64,000 nt of DNA. Source: Curvibacter gracilis ATCC BAA-807 (GTDB lineage: Bacteria; Pseudomonadota; Gammaproteobacteria; Burkholderiales; Burkholderiaceae_C). The DNA is taken from positions 248,001-312,000 of the forward strand of contig NZ_JADZ01000010.1 in assembly GCF_000518645.1 (NCBI RefSeq), given 5' to 3'. The stretch's first letter is position 1. Every line of letters starts with the position of its first letter. A model generated the notes under the pieces. That model did not search any database. It was not told the origin of the DNA and was given only the letters and a program-made list of their open reading frames with translations. This document shows positions 17,033 to 24,406 of the stretch, piece after piece. The translations under genes and the position numbers were made by a program.

Positions 17033-17500
17033 TCAATCATCCCAGTCCTCATGTCGGACTGGCAGGTTATTCAACTCATCCCGGTAGTGCTGCCACTTGG
17101 GCATGAACAGATTCATCACCGACACAAACCGGGCGTTGTGGCTGGGCTCGATCAGGTGCGCAAGTTCATGCACCACGATGTACTCCAGGCACTCCGGTGG
17201 TTTCTTGGCCAGATCGGTGTTCAGGCGGATGGCGCGGCTGTGCTCCAACTCGCCCTTGGGTGGCCGCACTGGCTCGCACAGCAAGAACATGGCTTCCAGG
17301 GCAATGTCCGGCCGATCCCGGTCCAGTCTCAGCCGATCTTTCAGCATCACTTCGGGGTCAGCGCCACCCGCGCTGTGGTCAATTTCCGAGGTGTACGCCG
17401 CAATGGCGTTTTCCACCTTCTTAAACAAGTCCTTGTCATCGACGATGACGGATACGAGTCACAGTTCTTCTATTGCAAAGCTGTTTTGTGCGGTGTTCAT
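17033..17500 (-). pseudogene. Relic fusing the HsdR C-terminal region to a YgjP-like (DUF45) metallopeptidase C-terminus
   Basis: An ATG at 17500 overlaps the zeta-toxin stop (ATGA) and reads MNTAQNSFAIEEL, then TGA at 17461-17459, then in the same frame VDDKDLFKKVENAIAAYTSEI... KDRLRLDRDRPDIALEAMFLLCEPVRPPKGELEH. That segment matches, from memory, the C-terminal region of type I restriction subunit HsdR. At about 17240 it switches without a frameshift to SRAIRLNTDLAKKPPECLEYIVVHELAHLIEPSHNARF... LPVRHEDW, the zinc-binding end of the YgjP-like peptidase that commonly follows hsdR. Most of both genes is gone. The HELAH motif survives but the fold cannot be complete. Confidence 0.7.
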
Positions 17501-18249
17501 GGCGCCGAATCTTCCGGTTCAAACTTGTCCCACAGCGCCGTTTTGAACCACGCAGGCATCTCGTCTGCCTTCATTTCAATTTCTACTCCGTCCGTCACCC
17601 CTGCGATCCACACGCGCTCTGATCCCGAGTTGTCGAAGATGTATGCCCGGTCGGCATAGGCAACCGCCTGCGGCAACAACTCCAGCGAACGCACGTAGCG
17701 GCTGCGAATCTTGTCTTCTGCTACCGGGTGCCCACCCGTCTCTACGCGGTATTGCACACGGGCCACATTGATTTCAGCGTCTTCTGTCGCCACAAAGTAC
17801 AGGTAGGTGCGATAACCCGCCTGCTGGGCTTTGTGCAAAAACTCCACCTTGTCGGGTGACGACATGACGGTTTCAAACGTGAAAGAGACCTGCGCAGCCA
17901 GCAGCTTGTGGCGGATGAAGTCAGCCAGAACCGAAGCCCAGTACGAATTGACGACGACTGCGCCAAAACCCACCTTGCCATCCACCACCGTCAACTGCTG
18001 CGCTTGTGGCAGCAGCCCCGCCTTTGCCAACAAGGTGGACGCCTGGAGGAATGCTTGAAGCTCTGCCGCACCGGCCAAAACCTCAAAGTCGGCCAAGTTC
18101 AAGTACCCATCAGAGCGGATGGCTTTTTCGATCTCATCCGCGTTGACATACACACCCAGCCACTGCGGCGGCAGCATGTCTTTGATGGTGCTTTTGCCCG
18201 AGCCATTGGGTCCCGCGAACATGCGCAGGCGCGGAACGGGCGCCGTCAT
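17497..18249 (-). CDS. Zeta-toxin-family P-loop kinase
   Basis: 250 residues. Walker A GPNGSGKST at residues 13-21, followed by PQWLGVYVNADEIEKAIR (the N-A-D-E segment of zeta toxins), and SFTFETVMSSPDKVEFLHKAQQAGYRTYLYFVATEDAEINVARVQYRVETGGHPV... KIRSRYVRSLELL, the usual zeta/AAA_33 core. Zeta toxins phosphorylate UDP-GlcNAc-type sugars or other small metabolites. Start ATG overlaps the upstream small gene by ATGA, so they are translationally coupled. Flanked on both sides by fragments of type I R-M genes, yet itself intact. Confidence 0.85.
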   Translation of the reverse strand: MTAPVPRLRMFAGPNGSGKSTIKDMLPPQWLGVYVNADEIEKAIRSDGYLNLADFEVLAGAAELQAFLQASTLLAKAGLLPQAQQLTVVDGKVGFGAVVVNSYWASVLADFIRHKLLAAQVSFTFETVMSSPDKVEFLHKAQQAGYRTYLYFVATEDAEINVARVQYRVETGGHPVAEDKIRSRYVRSLELLPQAVAYADRAYIFDNSGSERVWIAGVTDGVEIEMKADEMPAWFKTALWDKFEPEDSAP

Positions 18250-18494
18250 GCCTGGCGTGCCCGAACCCGTTTGGTGCCCATCGTCACCGCAACGGGCTTG
18301 GCAATGGAGCGAATCACTCGCACCGTGCCCTCTGCAGTCGTTTCAATCAACTGGCCGTTACGCGCCTCAATCACCTTTCCGCTGATGGTCAGCGCTTGCA
18401 AGTAGGCCCGCTTGACGGCACTGCCGGCCAACTCGGGAATGCGGGCTTCCATGCGTTGCATGGATTCTTCGCTCATCGAAGAAGGGGTCTTCAT
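18246..18494 (-). CDS. Small protein coupled to zeta toxin, probable antitoxin
   Basis: 82 residues. AAGGAG lies seven bases before the ATG at 18494. It contains a possible N-terminal helix (SEESMQRMEARIPELAGSAVKRAYLQALT) and then a beta-rich VIEARNGQLIETTAEGTVRVIRSI, with a basic C-terminus (TKRVRARQA). It overlaps the zeta-toxin start by four bases, the arrangement of an antitoxin-toxin operon. I do not recognise a named antitoxin family; the role is inferred from position. Confidence 0.7.
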   Translation of the reverse strand: MKTPSSMSEESMQRMEARIPELAGSAVKRAYLQALTISGKVIEARNGQLIETTAEGTVRVIRSIAKPVAVTMGTKRVRARQA

Positions 18495-18581
18495 GGGGTG
18501 CTCCTTGGTGGGTAAGACTTATACCAGCCAGAATCAGCACATGCACTGCAACGGATGGCGCTACACCGAATTTCTGTGGTC

Positions 18582-18635
18582 AAAACGGCCTCTGGCGCTT
18601 ATCTATCAGGCGCAAGCAGCTACGAAATTCATAGT
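18582..18635 (-). repeat. Comamonadaceae-type dispersed intergenic repeat
   Basis: Read on the minus strand it carries GTAGCTGCTTGCGC... GATAAGCGCCAGAGGCC. From memory this is a short element scattered between genes in Acidovorax, Polaromonas and related genera. It begins at the hsdS relic stop codon. GCGC / GCGC can pair around the central part. No second copy was found in the window. Confidence 0.6.
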
Positions 18636-18770
18636 AAACGAATCCGGCCAGTCAGCAACTCCTGCATCAAGCCCTGCTTGATCCGGCGGGCCTCGGCCGT
18701 CCATGCCACCGCGCAGTTCGTCACACGATGACCAGAGAGAAGAGTAAAGCTCGGATTTCTTAATTGCCAT
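18629..18770 (-). pseudogene. Type I R-M relic: HsdM N-terminus joined to HsdS C-terminus
   Basis: From ATG 18770 the frame reads MAIKKSELYSSLWSSCDELR then GGMD, the start of type I methyltransferase subunit HsdM as I know it. At about 18692-18699 the homology jumps, in another frame, to ARRIKQGLMQELLTGRIRLL and a TGA at 18631-18629, which is the typical C-terminal end of specificity subunit HsdS. So one deletion removed nearly all of hsdM and hsdS, leaving about 24 and 22 codons. The HsdM frame is closed soon after, so no product is expected. Confidence 0.78.
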
Positions 18771-19165
18771 GAGGCGTCGCAGATTTTTTTACGTCACCGG
18801 CGATTGTGGACGACGGCGGCAGTGGTTGAGACTGACACGCGGCAAGTTCGTCCAGATCGGAGAAATGCTCAAAATTCAAGCAAGAAAGTTCCAAAACAAA
18901 CCGCGAGGGACGCAGGTTGAGACGTTATCGAATAGATGTGCGTCGACCTCGCCGTGTCGGTCTTGTGCGCCGGGAATCGATATGGGTATGTGCTGCTCAA
19001 GGCTCGTTTGCCTTGAATGTCTGATTCTGGCAACGGATTCTGCATAGGCAATGAATGGCTGACGTTGGCCGTTCCCAGACATCCGATCAGGCAGAAACAC
19101 CACCACATCTCCAGCACCTGAACGAGTACTAGGTACGGCGTAACGAGCACTACTGCACGCGCGCC
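18771..19165. other. AT-richer gap upstream of the R-M relic, up to permease stop
   Basis: About 395 bp that look clearly less GC-rich than the chromosome and contain no gene I can support. Probably the old leader of hsdM plus other imported DNA. The native chromosome resumes at the permease stop codon, 19167-19169. Confidence 0.5.
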
Positions 19166-19494
19166 CTCACCCCGCCCCCACATCCCGCGCCAACCGCCGC
19201 GCCAGGGCCGACAACGGGCAGCACAGCAGCAGATAGAGCACCGCCACCGCGCCATACACCTCCAGGTCGTGGGCGCGCCAGCCGGTGTCGGCCAGCACGG
19301 CCTTGGCGGCGTGCAGCACGTCGAACAGGCCGATGACCATGACCAGCGAGGTGTCCTTCACCGCGCCCACAAACACGCCCAGGGCGGCCGGGGCCGCCAG
19401 GCGGCGGGCCTGGGGCCAGACGATGCTGGCAAAGGCCTGGCGCGGGCGCAGGCCCAGGGCCAGGGCCGTCTGCCACTGGCTGGCCGGCAGGGCC
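19166..19494 (-). repeat. Direct repeat A, native copy (permease gene 3' end)
   Basis: Repeated at 16453-16781 (offset 2713) with seven mismatches in 329 bp. A smaller part of the same gene, 19950-19986, is repeated at 16778-16814. See the permease entry and the hotspot finding. Confidence 0.9.
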
Positions 19495-21104
19495 TGCAGG
19501 GCGCCACGCAGCACTTCGGCCAGTTGGGCGGCGGTGTGCAACACCAACACCGCCAGCGCCCACCAGAACTTGTTCGAGCCACTGGCTTCCGGCCACAGCA
19601 GGGGGCCCCAGAACGACACCAGCAGCAACTGCACCACCAGGGGCATGGCGCGTGGGCCTTCGATCAAGGCCAGGGCCAGCACACGGGCTGGGCCACGCCC
19701 GCCACGCCTGGCCCAGGCCAGCAGGCCCGCCAGCGGCAGGGCCAGCAGCAGGGCCGCTTCGGCCAGAAACAGGGTGACCAGCAGGCCGCCCCAGTCGCCC
19801 GTGGGAAGGGGCTGGCCGCCCGGCCACAGCCCGCACAGCAAAGCCGCGATCAGTGCGGCCAGGGTGGCACTGCCCCAGGCCCGTGCGCGCCAGCCCAGCT
19901 GCGGGCTGGGCAGCACCCACAGTGCCGCCAGCCCCAACAGGCCGGCACAGGCCAGTGCGGCCTGCAGGCGCCGGGGCGCCGGCACCGTGCCCCACAGCAA
20001 CAAGGGGTGGTTGGCGTCCAGCACGGCCCAGCAGGCCGCACTGACACCTTCGCAGGCGCTGGCAGGCCCGCTCCACACGGCGCCCCACACTGCCCACTGC
20101 ACGCCCAGCACCAGGCCGCAGGCCAGGCCCAGCAACACACCGGCGTTGAGCAGCGCCTGCAGCGGCCGCCCCCACAGCGCATGGGCGCTCAGCGGCAGCG
20201 GCCCGTCCAGCTGGCTCAGGCGGGCCATGCTGCCGGCCAGCCAGCCGTGCCGGTTGGCGCGCTGGTTGTGCCAGGCCACGGTGGCGGCCAGCAGGCCGCT
20301 CAGGCCCAGGTAGAAGATGGCAGCCAGCGACATGCCCTCCAGGGCGCGGCCGGTCTGGGTGATGGTGGTGTTCAGGATGGCCATCAGGTCCTGGTAGCCG
20401 ATGGCCAGCGCCAGCGTGCTGTTTTTCAGCAGGGCCAGGCATTGGTTGGCATAGGGTGGCCAGGCGCTGCGCAGGGCCAGCGGCAGCACCACGCAGCGCG
20501 CCACCGTGGCGGGGCGCATGCCCAGGGCGCGAGCGGCCTGCACCGGCCCCAGGGGCACCGACAGCACGGCCGAACGCACGATGTCCGACAGGTAGGTGGC
20601 ATGGAACACTGCCAGGCCCCACACCAGGGCGGCCAGTTCGGGGCTGAGCAACCAGCCCCCGCTCAGGCCCAGGCCTTGCAGCCGGGGCCACTCCAGCACC
20701 AGGCCCCAGTCGCTGCCCTCGGCCAGGTGCAGCGCGGGCACCGCCAGCCCGCGGTTGGACAACCACAGGCCCGGCAAGGGGTGCCAGGCCTCACGCAGCG
20801 GCGGCAACTTCAACAGCAGCGAGTACCAAAGAAAAAGCTGCAGCAACACCGGGGTGTTGCGCAGCAGTTCCACCAGGCCATCCAGCAGGCGGCGCACCAG
20901 GGGCTGGCGCCACAGCCGGGCCAGGCCCAGCACGGTGCCCCCCAGGGTGGCGCCCACACCGGCCAGCAACAGCACGGTCAGCGTGTTGAGCAGGCCGGCC
21001 GCGATCAGCCAGGCAAACGAGTCATCGGCCGATACCGCCAGCCAGCTCTCGGCGATCTGAAAGCCGGCCCGTTGGCCCAAATAGCCGAAATCAGGCCCAC
21101 TCAT
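19167..21104 (-). CDS. Amino-acid ABC transporter permease, fused AapQ-AapM type
   Basis: 645 residues, about the length of two permeases of the aapJQMP general amino-acid system joined together. The first half carries LLRNTPVLLQLFLWYSLL and YLSDIVRSAVLSVPLGPVQAARALGM, AapQ-like. The second carries LAEVLRGALQALPASQWQTALALGLRPRQAFASIVWPQARR and FVGAVKDTSLVMVIGLFDVLHAAKA, AapM-like with the EAA-type loop that contacts the ATPase. Start ATG 21104 overlaps the binding-protein stop by ATGA. No aapP-like ATPase lies in this operon. Its 3' end was copied into the hotspot downstream. Confidence 0.85.
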   Translation of the reverse strand: MSGPDFGYLGQRAGFQIAESWLAVSADDSFAWLIAAGLLNTLTVLLLAGVGATLGGTVLGLARLWRQPLVRRLLDGLVELLRNTPVLLQLFLWYSLLLKLPPLREAWHPLPGLWLSNRGLAVPALHLAEGSDWGLVLEWPRLQGLGLSGGWLLSPELAALVWGLAVFHATYLSDIVRSAVLSVPLGPVQAARALGMRPATVARCVVLPLALRSAWPPYANQCLALLKNSTLALAIGYQDLMAILNTTITQTGRALEGMSLAAIFYLGLSGLLAATVAWHNQRANRHGWLAGSMARLSQLDGPLPLSAHALWGRPLQALLNAGVLLGLACGLVLGVQWAVWGAVWSGPASACEGVSAACWAVLDANHPLLLWGTVPAPRRLQAALACAGLLGLAALWVLPSPQLGWRARAWGSATLAALIAALLCGLWPGGQPLPTGDWGGLLVTLFLAEAALLLALPLAGLLAWARRGGRGPARVLALALIEGPRAMPLVVQLLLVSFWGPLLWPEASGSNKFWWALAVLVLHTAAQLAEVLRGALQALPASQWQTALALGLRPRQAFASIVWPQARRLAAPAALGVFVGAVKDTSLVMVIGLFDVLHAAKAVLADTGWRAHDLEVYGAVAVLYLLLCCPLSALARRLARDVGAG

Positions 21105-22150
21105 TGAAAGGGCGGCGCATACAGCAGGCCCCCCTTGTTCCATAGCGCGTTCAGGCCGCGCTCCAGTTTCAGCGGGGTCTTGGGGCCCACGTTGCGATCC
21201 CAGATCTCGCCGTAGTTGCCCACCGCCTTGAGCACGTTGTAGGCCCAGCGTTCATCCAGTTGAAAGCTCTTGCCGATGCCGGGGTCCACGCCCAGCAGGC
21301 GTCGCACCTGTGGGTCTTTGCTGGTCAGAAAGCTGTCCACATTCGCCGAGCTGATGCCCAGCTCTTCGGCCGCCACCACGGCGTGCACCGTCCAGCGCAC
21401 GATGTCGATCCAGTTGGTGTCGCTGTCGCGCACCCAGGGTGCCAGCGGCGACTTGTTCACGCGCTCTGGCAGGATCACGTAGTCGTCGGGGTTGCCGGCC
21501 CGGGCCGAGCGGCTGGCGGCCAGGGTGGAGGCGTCCGACAGGTAGACATCGCAGCGGCCGCTGTAAAAGGCTTTTTCCAGCTCGACCAGGTTCTCGATCA
21601 CCACCGAGCGGTACTTGAGCTTGTGCGTGCTGAACCAGTCCACCAGGTTCTGCTCATTGTTGGTGCCTGGCTGCACGCAGACCTGGGCCCCGTCGAGCTG
21701 GCGCGCCGAGCTCACGCCCAACTTTTTGGGCACCATGAAGCCCTGGCCGTCGTAGAACACGATGGCCGCCGCCGTCACGCCCAGGCCGGCATCGCGCCCC
21801 GAGGTGACCGTGGTGTTGCGGTTGAGCACGTCGATCTCGCCCGACTGCAGGGCCGGAAAGCGCTGCTGCGAGCTCAGGGGCACATAGCGCACCTTGTCAG
21901 GGTTGCCCAGCACGGCGGCTGCCAGGGCGCGGCAAAAGTCCACGTCCAGCCCGCTCCAGCGCCCCTGGCCATCGGCCAGCGACAGGCCGGCCGAGCCCTG
22001 GCTCACGCCACAGACCAGTTGGCCGCGTTTGCGGATCGTGTCCACCGTGGTGCCGGCCTGGGCCGGGGCAGCGGCCAGGGCACTCAGGCCGAGGGCCGAC
22101 AAGACAAGCAGCGACTGGCGCCAGCGCACCAGGACAGAACGAACAGACAT
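21101..22150 (-). CDS. Amino-acid ABC transporter substrate-binding protein (AapJ-like)
   Basis: 349 residues with a signal peptide (SLLVLSALGLSALAAAPAQAG). Then TTVDTIRKRGQLVCGVSQGSAGLSLADGQGRWSGLDVDFCRALAAAVLG, SGEIDVLNRNTTVTSGRD, VQPGTNNEQNLVDWF and SDASTLAASRS, a pattern typical of AapJ of the polar amino-acid family. ATG 22150 is preferred over 22159 because AAGGA lies eight bases before it. Four-base overlap with the fused permease gene. It should deliver L-amino acids to that permease. Confidence 0.9.
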   Translation of the reverse strand: MSVRSVLVRWRQSLLVLSALGLSALAAAPAQAGTTVDTIRKRGQLVCGVSQGSAGLSLADGQGRWSGLDVDFCRALAAAVLGNPDKVRYVPLSSQQRFPALQSGEIDVLNRNTTVTSGRDAGLGVTAAAIVFYDGQGFMVPKKLGVSSARQLDGAQVCVQPGTNNEQNLVDWFSTHKLKYRSVVIENLVELEKAFYSGRCDVYLSDASTLAASRSARAGNPDDYVILPERVNKSPLAPWVRDSDTNWIDIVRWTVHAVVAAEELGISSANVDSFLTSKDPQVRRLLGVDPGIGKSFQLDERWAYNVLKAVGNYGEIWDRNVGPKTPLKLERGLNALWNKGGLLYAPPFQ

Positions 22151-22318
22151 GGGGGGCATCCTTGGGTTGAGGCCGTCAGCATCGCGCCCGCGCCCGTGTG
22201 CGCCTACGAATCGTTTTGAATACCGGCAGAAGAAAAACATCCTTGCGACCGCCCGCCGGTGCGAAAGAATCGGCACCCACCCCTCCCCGCCTGCCCCCTC
22301 ACCACGGAGCCGCCCGAC

Positions 22319-23518
22319 ATGGACTGGCACACACGCTTTCGCGCCTACTTTCCCCTGGCCCTGCAAAAGGCCTATGCCTGCCAGGCCTACAGCAGCCCCA
22401 TGTCGCCCGAGGTGAGCCAGGCCGTGGCGGTGTTCTTTGACCGCTTGACGCATGGGCGCTCCGACAAGCCCGAGTGGCTGGCGGCGGCGCAAAGCGTACG
22501 CCGACAGGTGGCCCAGCTCATCCATGCCGAAGCCGGCCAGATCGCCTTCACCAAGAACACCACCGAGGGCCTGAACCTGGTGGCCCAGGGCTACCCCTGG
22601 CAGCCTGGCGACAACCTGGTGATCGACGACCAGGAGCACCCTGTCAACGTGGTGCCCTGGCTCAACCTGCGCCACCGCGGTGTGGAGGTGCGCGTCGCTG
22701 CCACCGTTGACCACCGCATCACGGTGGACGCCCTCTGGCAGCGGGTGGATGCGCGCACCCGCATCGTGGCGGTGTCGCACGCGCAGTACGGCACCGGCTT
22801 TCGCATCGACCTGCAGGCCTTGGGCGAGCGCTGCCGCAACGCCGGCATCGCCCTGGTGGTGGATGGCATCCAGACCGTGGGGCTGCTGCCGGTGGATGTG
22901 CAGACCTGGGGCATCAGCGCGCTGGCCTGCGGCGCCTACAAGGCCTTGCACGGGCCGCTGGGCCTGGGTTTTGTGTATGTGGCACCCGCGCTGCTGGAGC
23001 GCCTGCACCCAACCCACCTGGGCGCCTCGGCCGTCAACCAGGTGGACCGCAGCGTGCCGGGCTGGGCCCTGCGCTGCAGCGACCTGCACGATGCACGCAG
23101 GCTCGAAGGCGGCAACATCAACTACCCGGCCATCTATGGCCTGGCGCGTGCCCTGCTGCTGATCGAAGAGGCCCGGGTGGATCGCCTGGCACCCTGGACA
23201 TTGGGCCTGGCCCGGCGTCTGGACGCGGGCCTGCGGCAACAGGGCTACCAGCTGCTGTCGTCCAGGCTGCCGGGTGAAGACAGCCACATCGTGTGCCTGC
23301 GCCACGAGCTGGCCTATGCGCTGCGCAAGTACCTGTACTCGCAGCGTGTGATGTGCAACCTGCTCGACAGCGGCGCGCTTCGCTTCTCGCTGGGGGGCTA
23401 CAACACCGAGGCCGACGTGGACCTGATCCTGGCCGTCACCGGGCGCTTTGCCCGTGACCCCGGCCTGCGCCGGCTGCTGCAGCAGCCCGTGTCCAGCACC
23501 CCCTACCCTGCGCCCTGA
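22319..23518 (+). CDS. Class V aminotransferase (PLP-dependent, cysteine desulfurase-like fold)
   Basis: 399 residues. FTKNTTEGLNLVAQGYPWQPGDNLVIDDQEHPVNVVPW, VAVSHAQYGTGFRIDLQAL, VVDGIQTVGLLPVDV (PLP-binding Asp) and ACGAYKALHGPLGLGF (PLP Lys) are in order. A C-terminal small domain follows with LRFSLGGYNTEADVDLIL. It could be a transaminase, an isopenicillin-N-epimerase-like enzyme or a desulfurase; no active-site Cys loop is evident, so desulfurase is less likely. ATG 22319 is used. Divergent from the amino-acid importer, so it may act on an imported amino acid. Confidence 0.85.
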   Translation: MDWHTRFRAYFPLALQKAYACQAYSSPMSPEVSQAVAVFFDRLTHGRSDKPEWLAAAQSVRRQVAQLIHAEAGQIAFTKNTTEGLNLVAQGYPWQPGDNLVIDDQEHPVNVVPWLNLRHRGVEVRVAATVDHRITVDALWQRVDARTRIVAVSHAQYGTGFRIDLQALGERCRNAGIALVVDGIQTVGLLPVDVQTWGISALACGAYKALHGPLGLGFVYVAPALLERLHPTHLGASAVNQVDRSVPGWALRCSDLHDARRLEGGNINYPAIYGLARALLLIEEARVDRLAPWTLGLARRLDAGLRQQGYQLLSSRLPGEDSHIVCLRHELAYALRKYLYSQRVMCNLLDSGALRFSLGGYNTEADVDLILAVTGRFARDPGLRRLLQQPVSSTPYPAP

Positions 23519-23542
23519 TGCGCTCGGGTTGGGGCGCCTGGC

Positions 23543-24406
23543 TCACCAGGTGGCGTCCAGCCCCAGGTGGTGCAGGGCCTGGTGGCGCAAGTCCGCCAGG
23601 TAGGGGTCGCCCCGGTGGCGCGGGTAGGGGCGGTCCACCACCAGCTCGGCCTGGATGCGGGCGGGGCGGTCGCTGAACACCACCACGCGCTGGGCCAGAA
23701 ACAAGGCCTCTTCCACGTCGTGGGTCACCAGCAGGGCCGAAAAGCCTTTGCGTTGCCACAGGTTGATCAGCTCGCTTTGCATCTGCAGCCGCGTCAGCGA
23801 GTCGAGCTTGCCCAGGGGCTCGTCCAGGACCAGCAGTTCGGGGTCATTGACCAGGGCGCGGGCCAGTGCCACGCGCTGGGCCATGCCACCCGACAGTTGA
23901 TGCGGGTAAGAGCGGGCAAACGCCGACAGGCCCACCAGGCGCAAGGCCTCATCCACCCGCTCGCCCTGCTGGGCCAGCAGACCGCGGGCCTGCGGCCCCA
24001 GGGCCACGTTGTCGCGCACGCGGCGCCAGGGGAACAGCGTGGGGTCCTGGAACACCACGATGCGCGACGGGTCGGGCCGGGTGATGGGGGCACCGTCTTG
24101 CGTGATGTCGCCCGAGGCAGCCGGCTCCAGCCCGGCCACCAGGCGCAGCAGCGTGGATTTGCCGCAGCCGCTGGGCCCCAGCAGGGCCACAAACTCGCCG
24201 GGCTCGACCGTCAGGTTCACGTGGTCCAGCACCGGCAGCAGGCCGCCGGGCGTCTCGAAGGCATGGCTGACATCGCGGATGTCAATGCGCGAGCCCACGC
24301 CACGCACGGCCTGGGCAGCAGGCTGGGAAGCCTGGGGGGCCGGAGCCTCTGAGGCGGGCTGGGGGACGCGGCGCAAGGTCGGTCGGAGGGAGGCGAGGCT
24401 TACCAT
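23543..24406 (-). CDS. ABC transporter ATP-binding protein, nitrate/sulfonate/taurine type
   Basis: 287 residues: Walker A GPSGCGKST, Q-loop VVFQDPTLFPWRRVRDNVALG, signature LSGGMAQRVALARALV, Walker B LLVLDEPLGKLDSLTR, H-loop VTHDVEEALFLAQRVVV. The FPW-R-RDNV Q-loop and the short C-terminus (RHRGDPYLADLRHQALHHLG) are typical of SsuB/TauB. An N-terminal Pro/Ala-rich extension of about 40 residues is unusual. Start ATG overlaps the permease stop (ATGGTAA). Last gene of the importer operon. Confidence 0.9.
   Translation of the reverse strand: MVSLASLRPTLRRVPQPASEAPAPQASQPAAQAVRGVGSRIDIRDVSHAFETPGGLLPVLDHVNLTVEPGEFVALLGPSGCGKSTLLRLVAGLEPAASGDITQDGAPITRPDPSRIVVFQDPTLFPWRRVRDNVALGPQARGLLAQQGERVDEALRLVGLSAFARSYPHQLSGGMAQRVALARALVNDPELLVLDEPLGKLDSLTRLQMQSELINLWQRKGFSALLVTHDVEEALFLAQRVVVFSDRPARIQAELVVDRPYPRHRGDPYLADLRHQALHHLGLDATW

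Noticed and set aside
19269-21107. Long plus-strand frame (612 codons) opposite the fused permease
   Set aside because: GC-driven shadow; repetitive Gln/Gly/Arg sequence and no ribosome site. The minus-strand permease explains the DNA.
22150-23305. Upstream extension of the amino-acid receptor frame
   Set aside because: The frame remains open by GC bias into the divergent aminotransferase. The signal peptide and AAGGA place the start at 22150.
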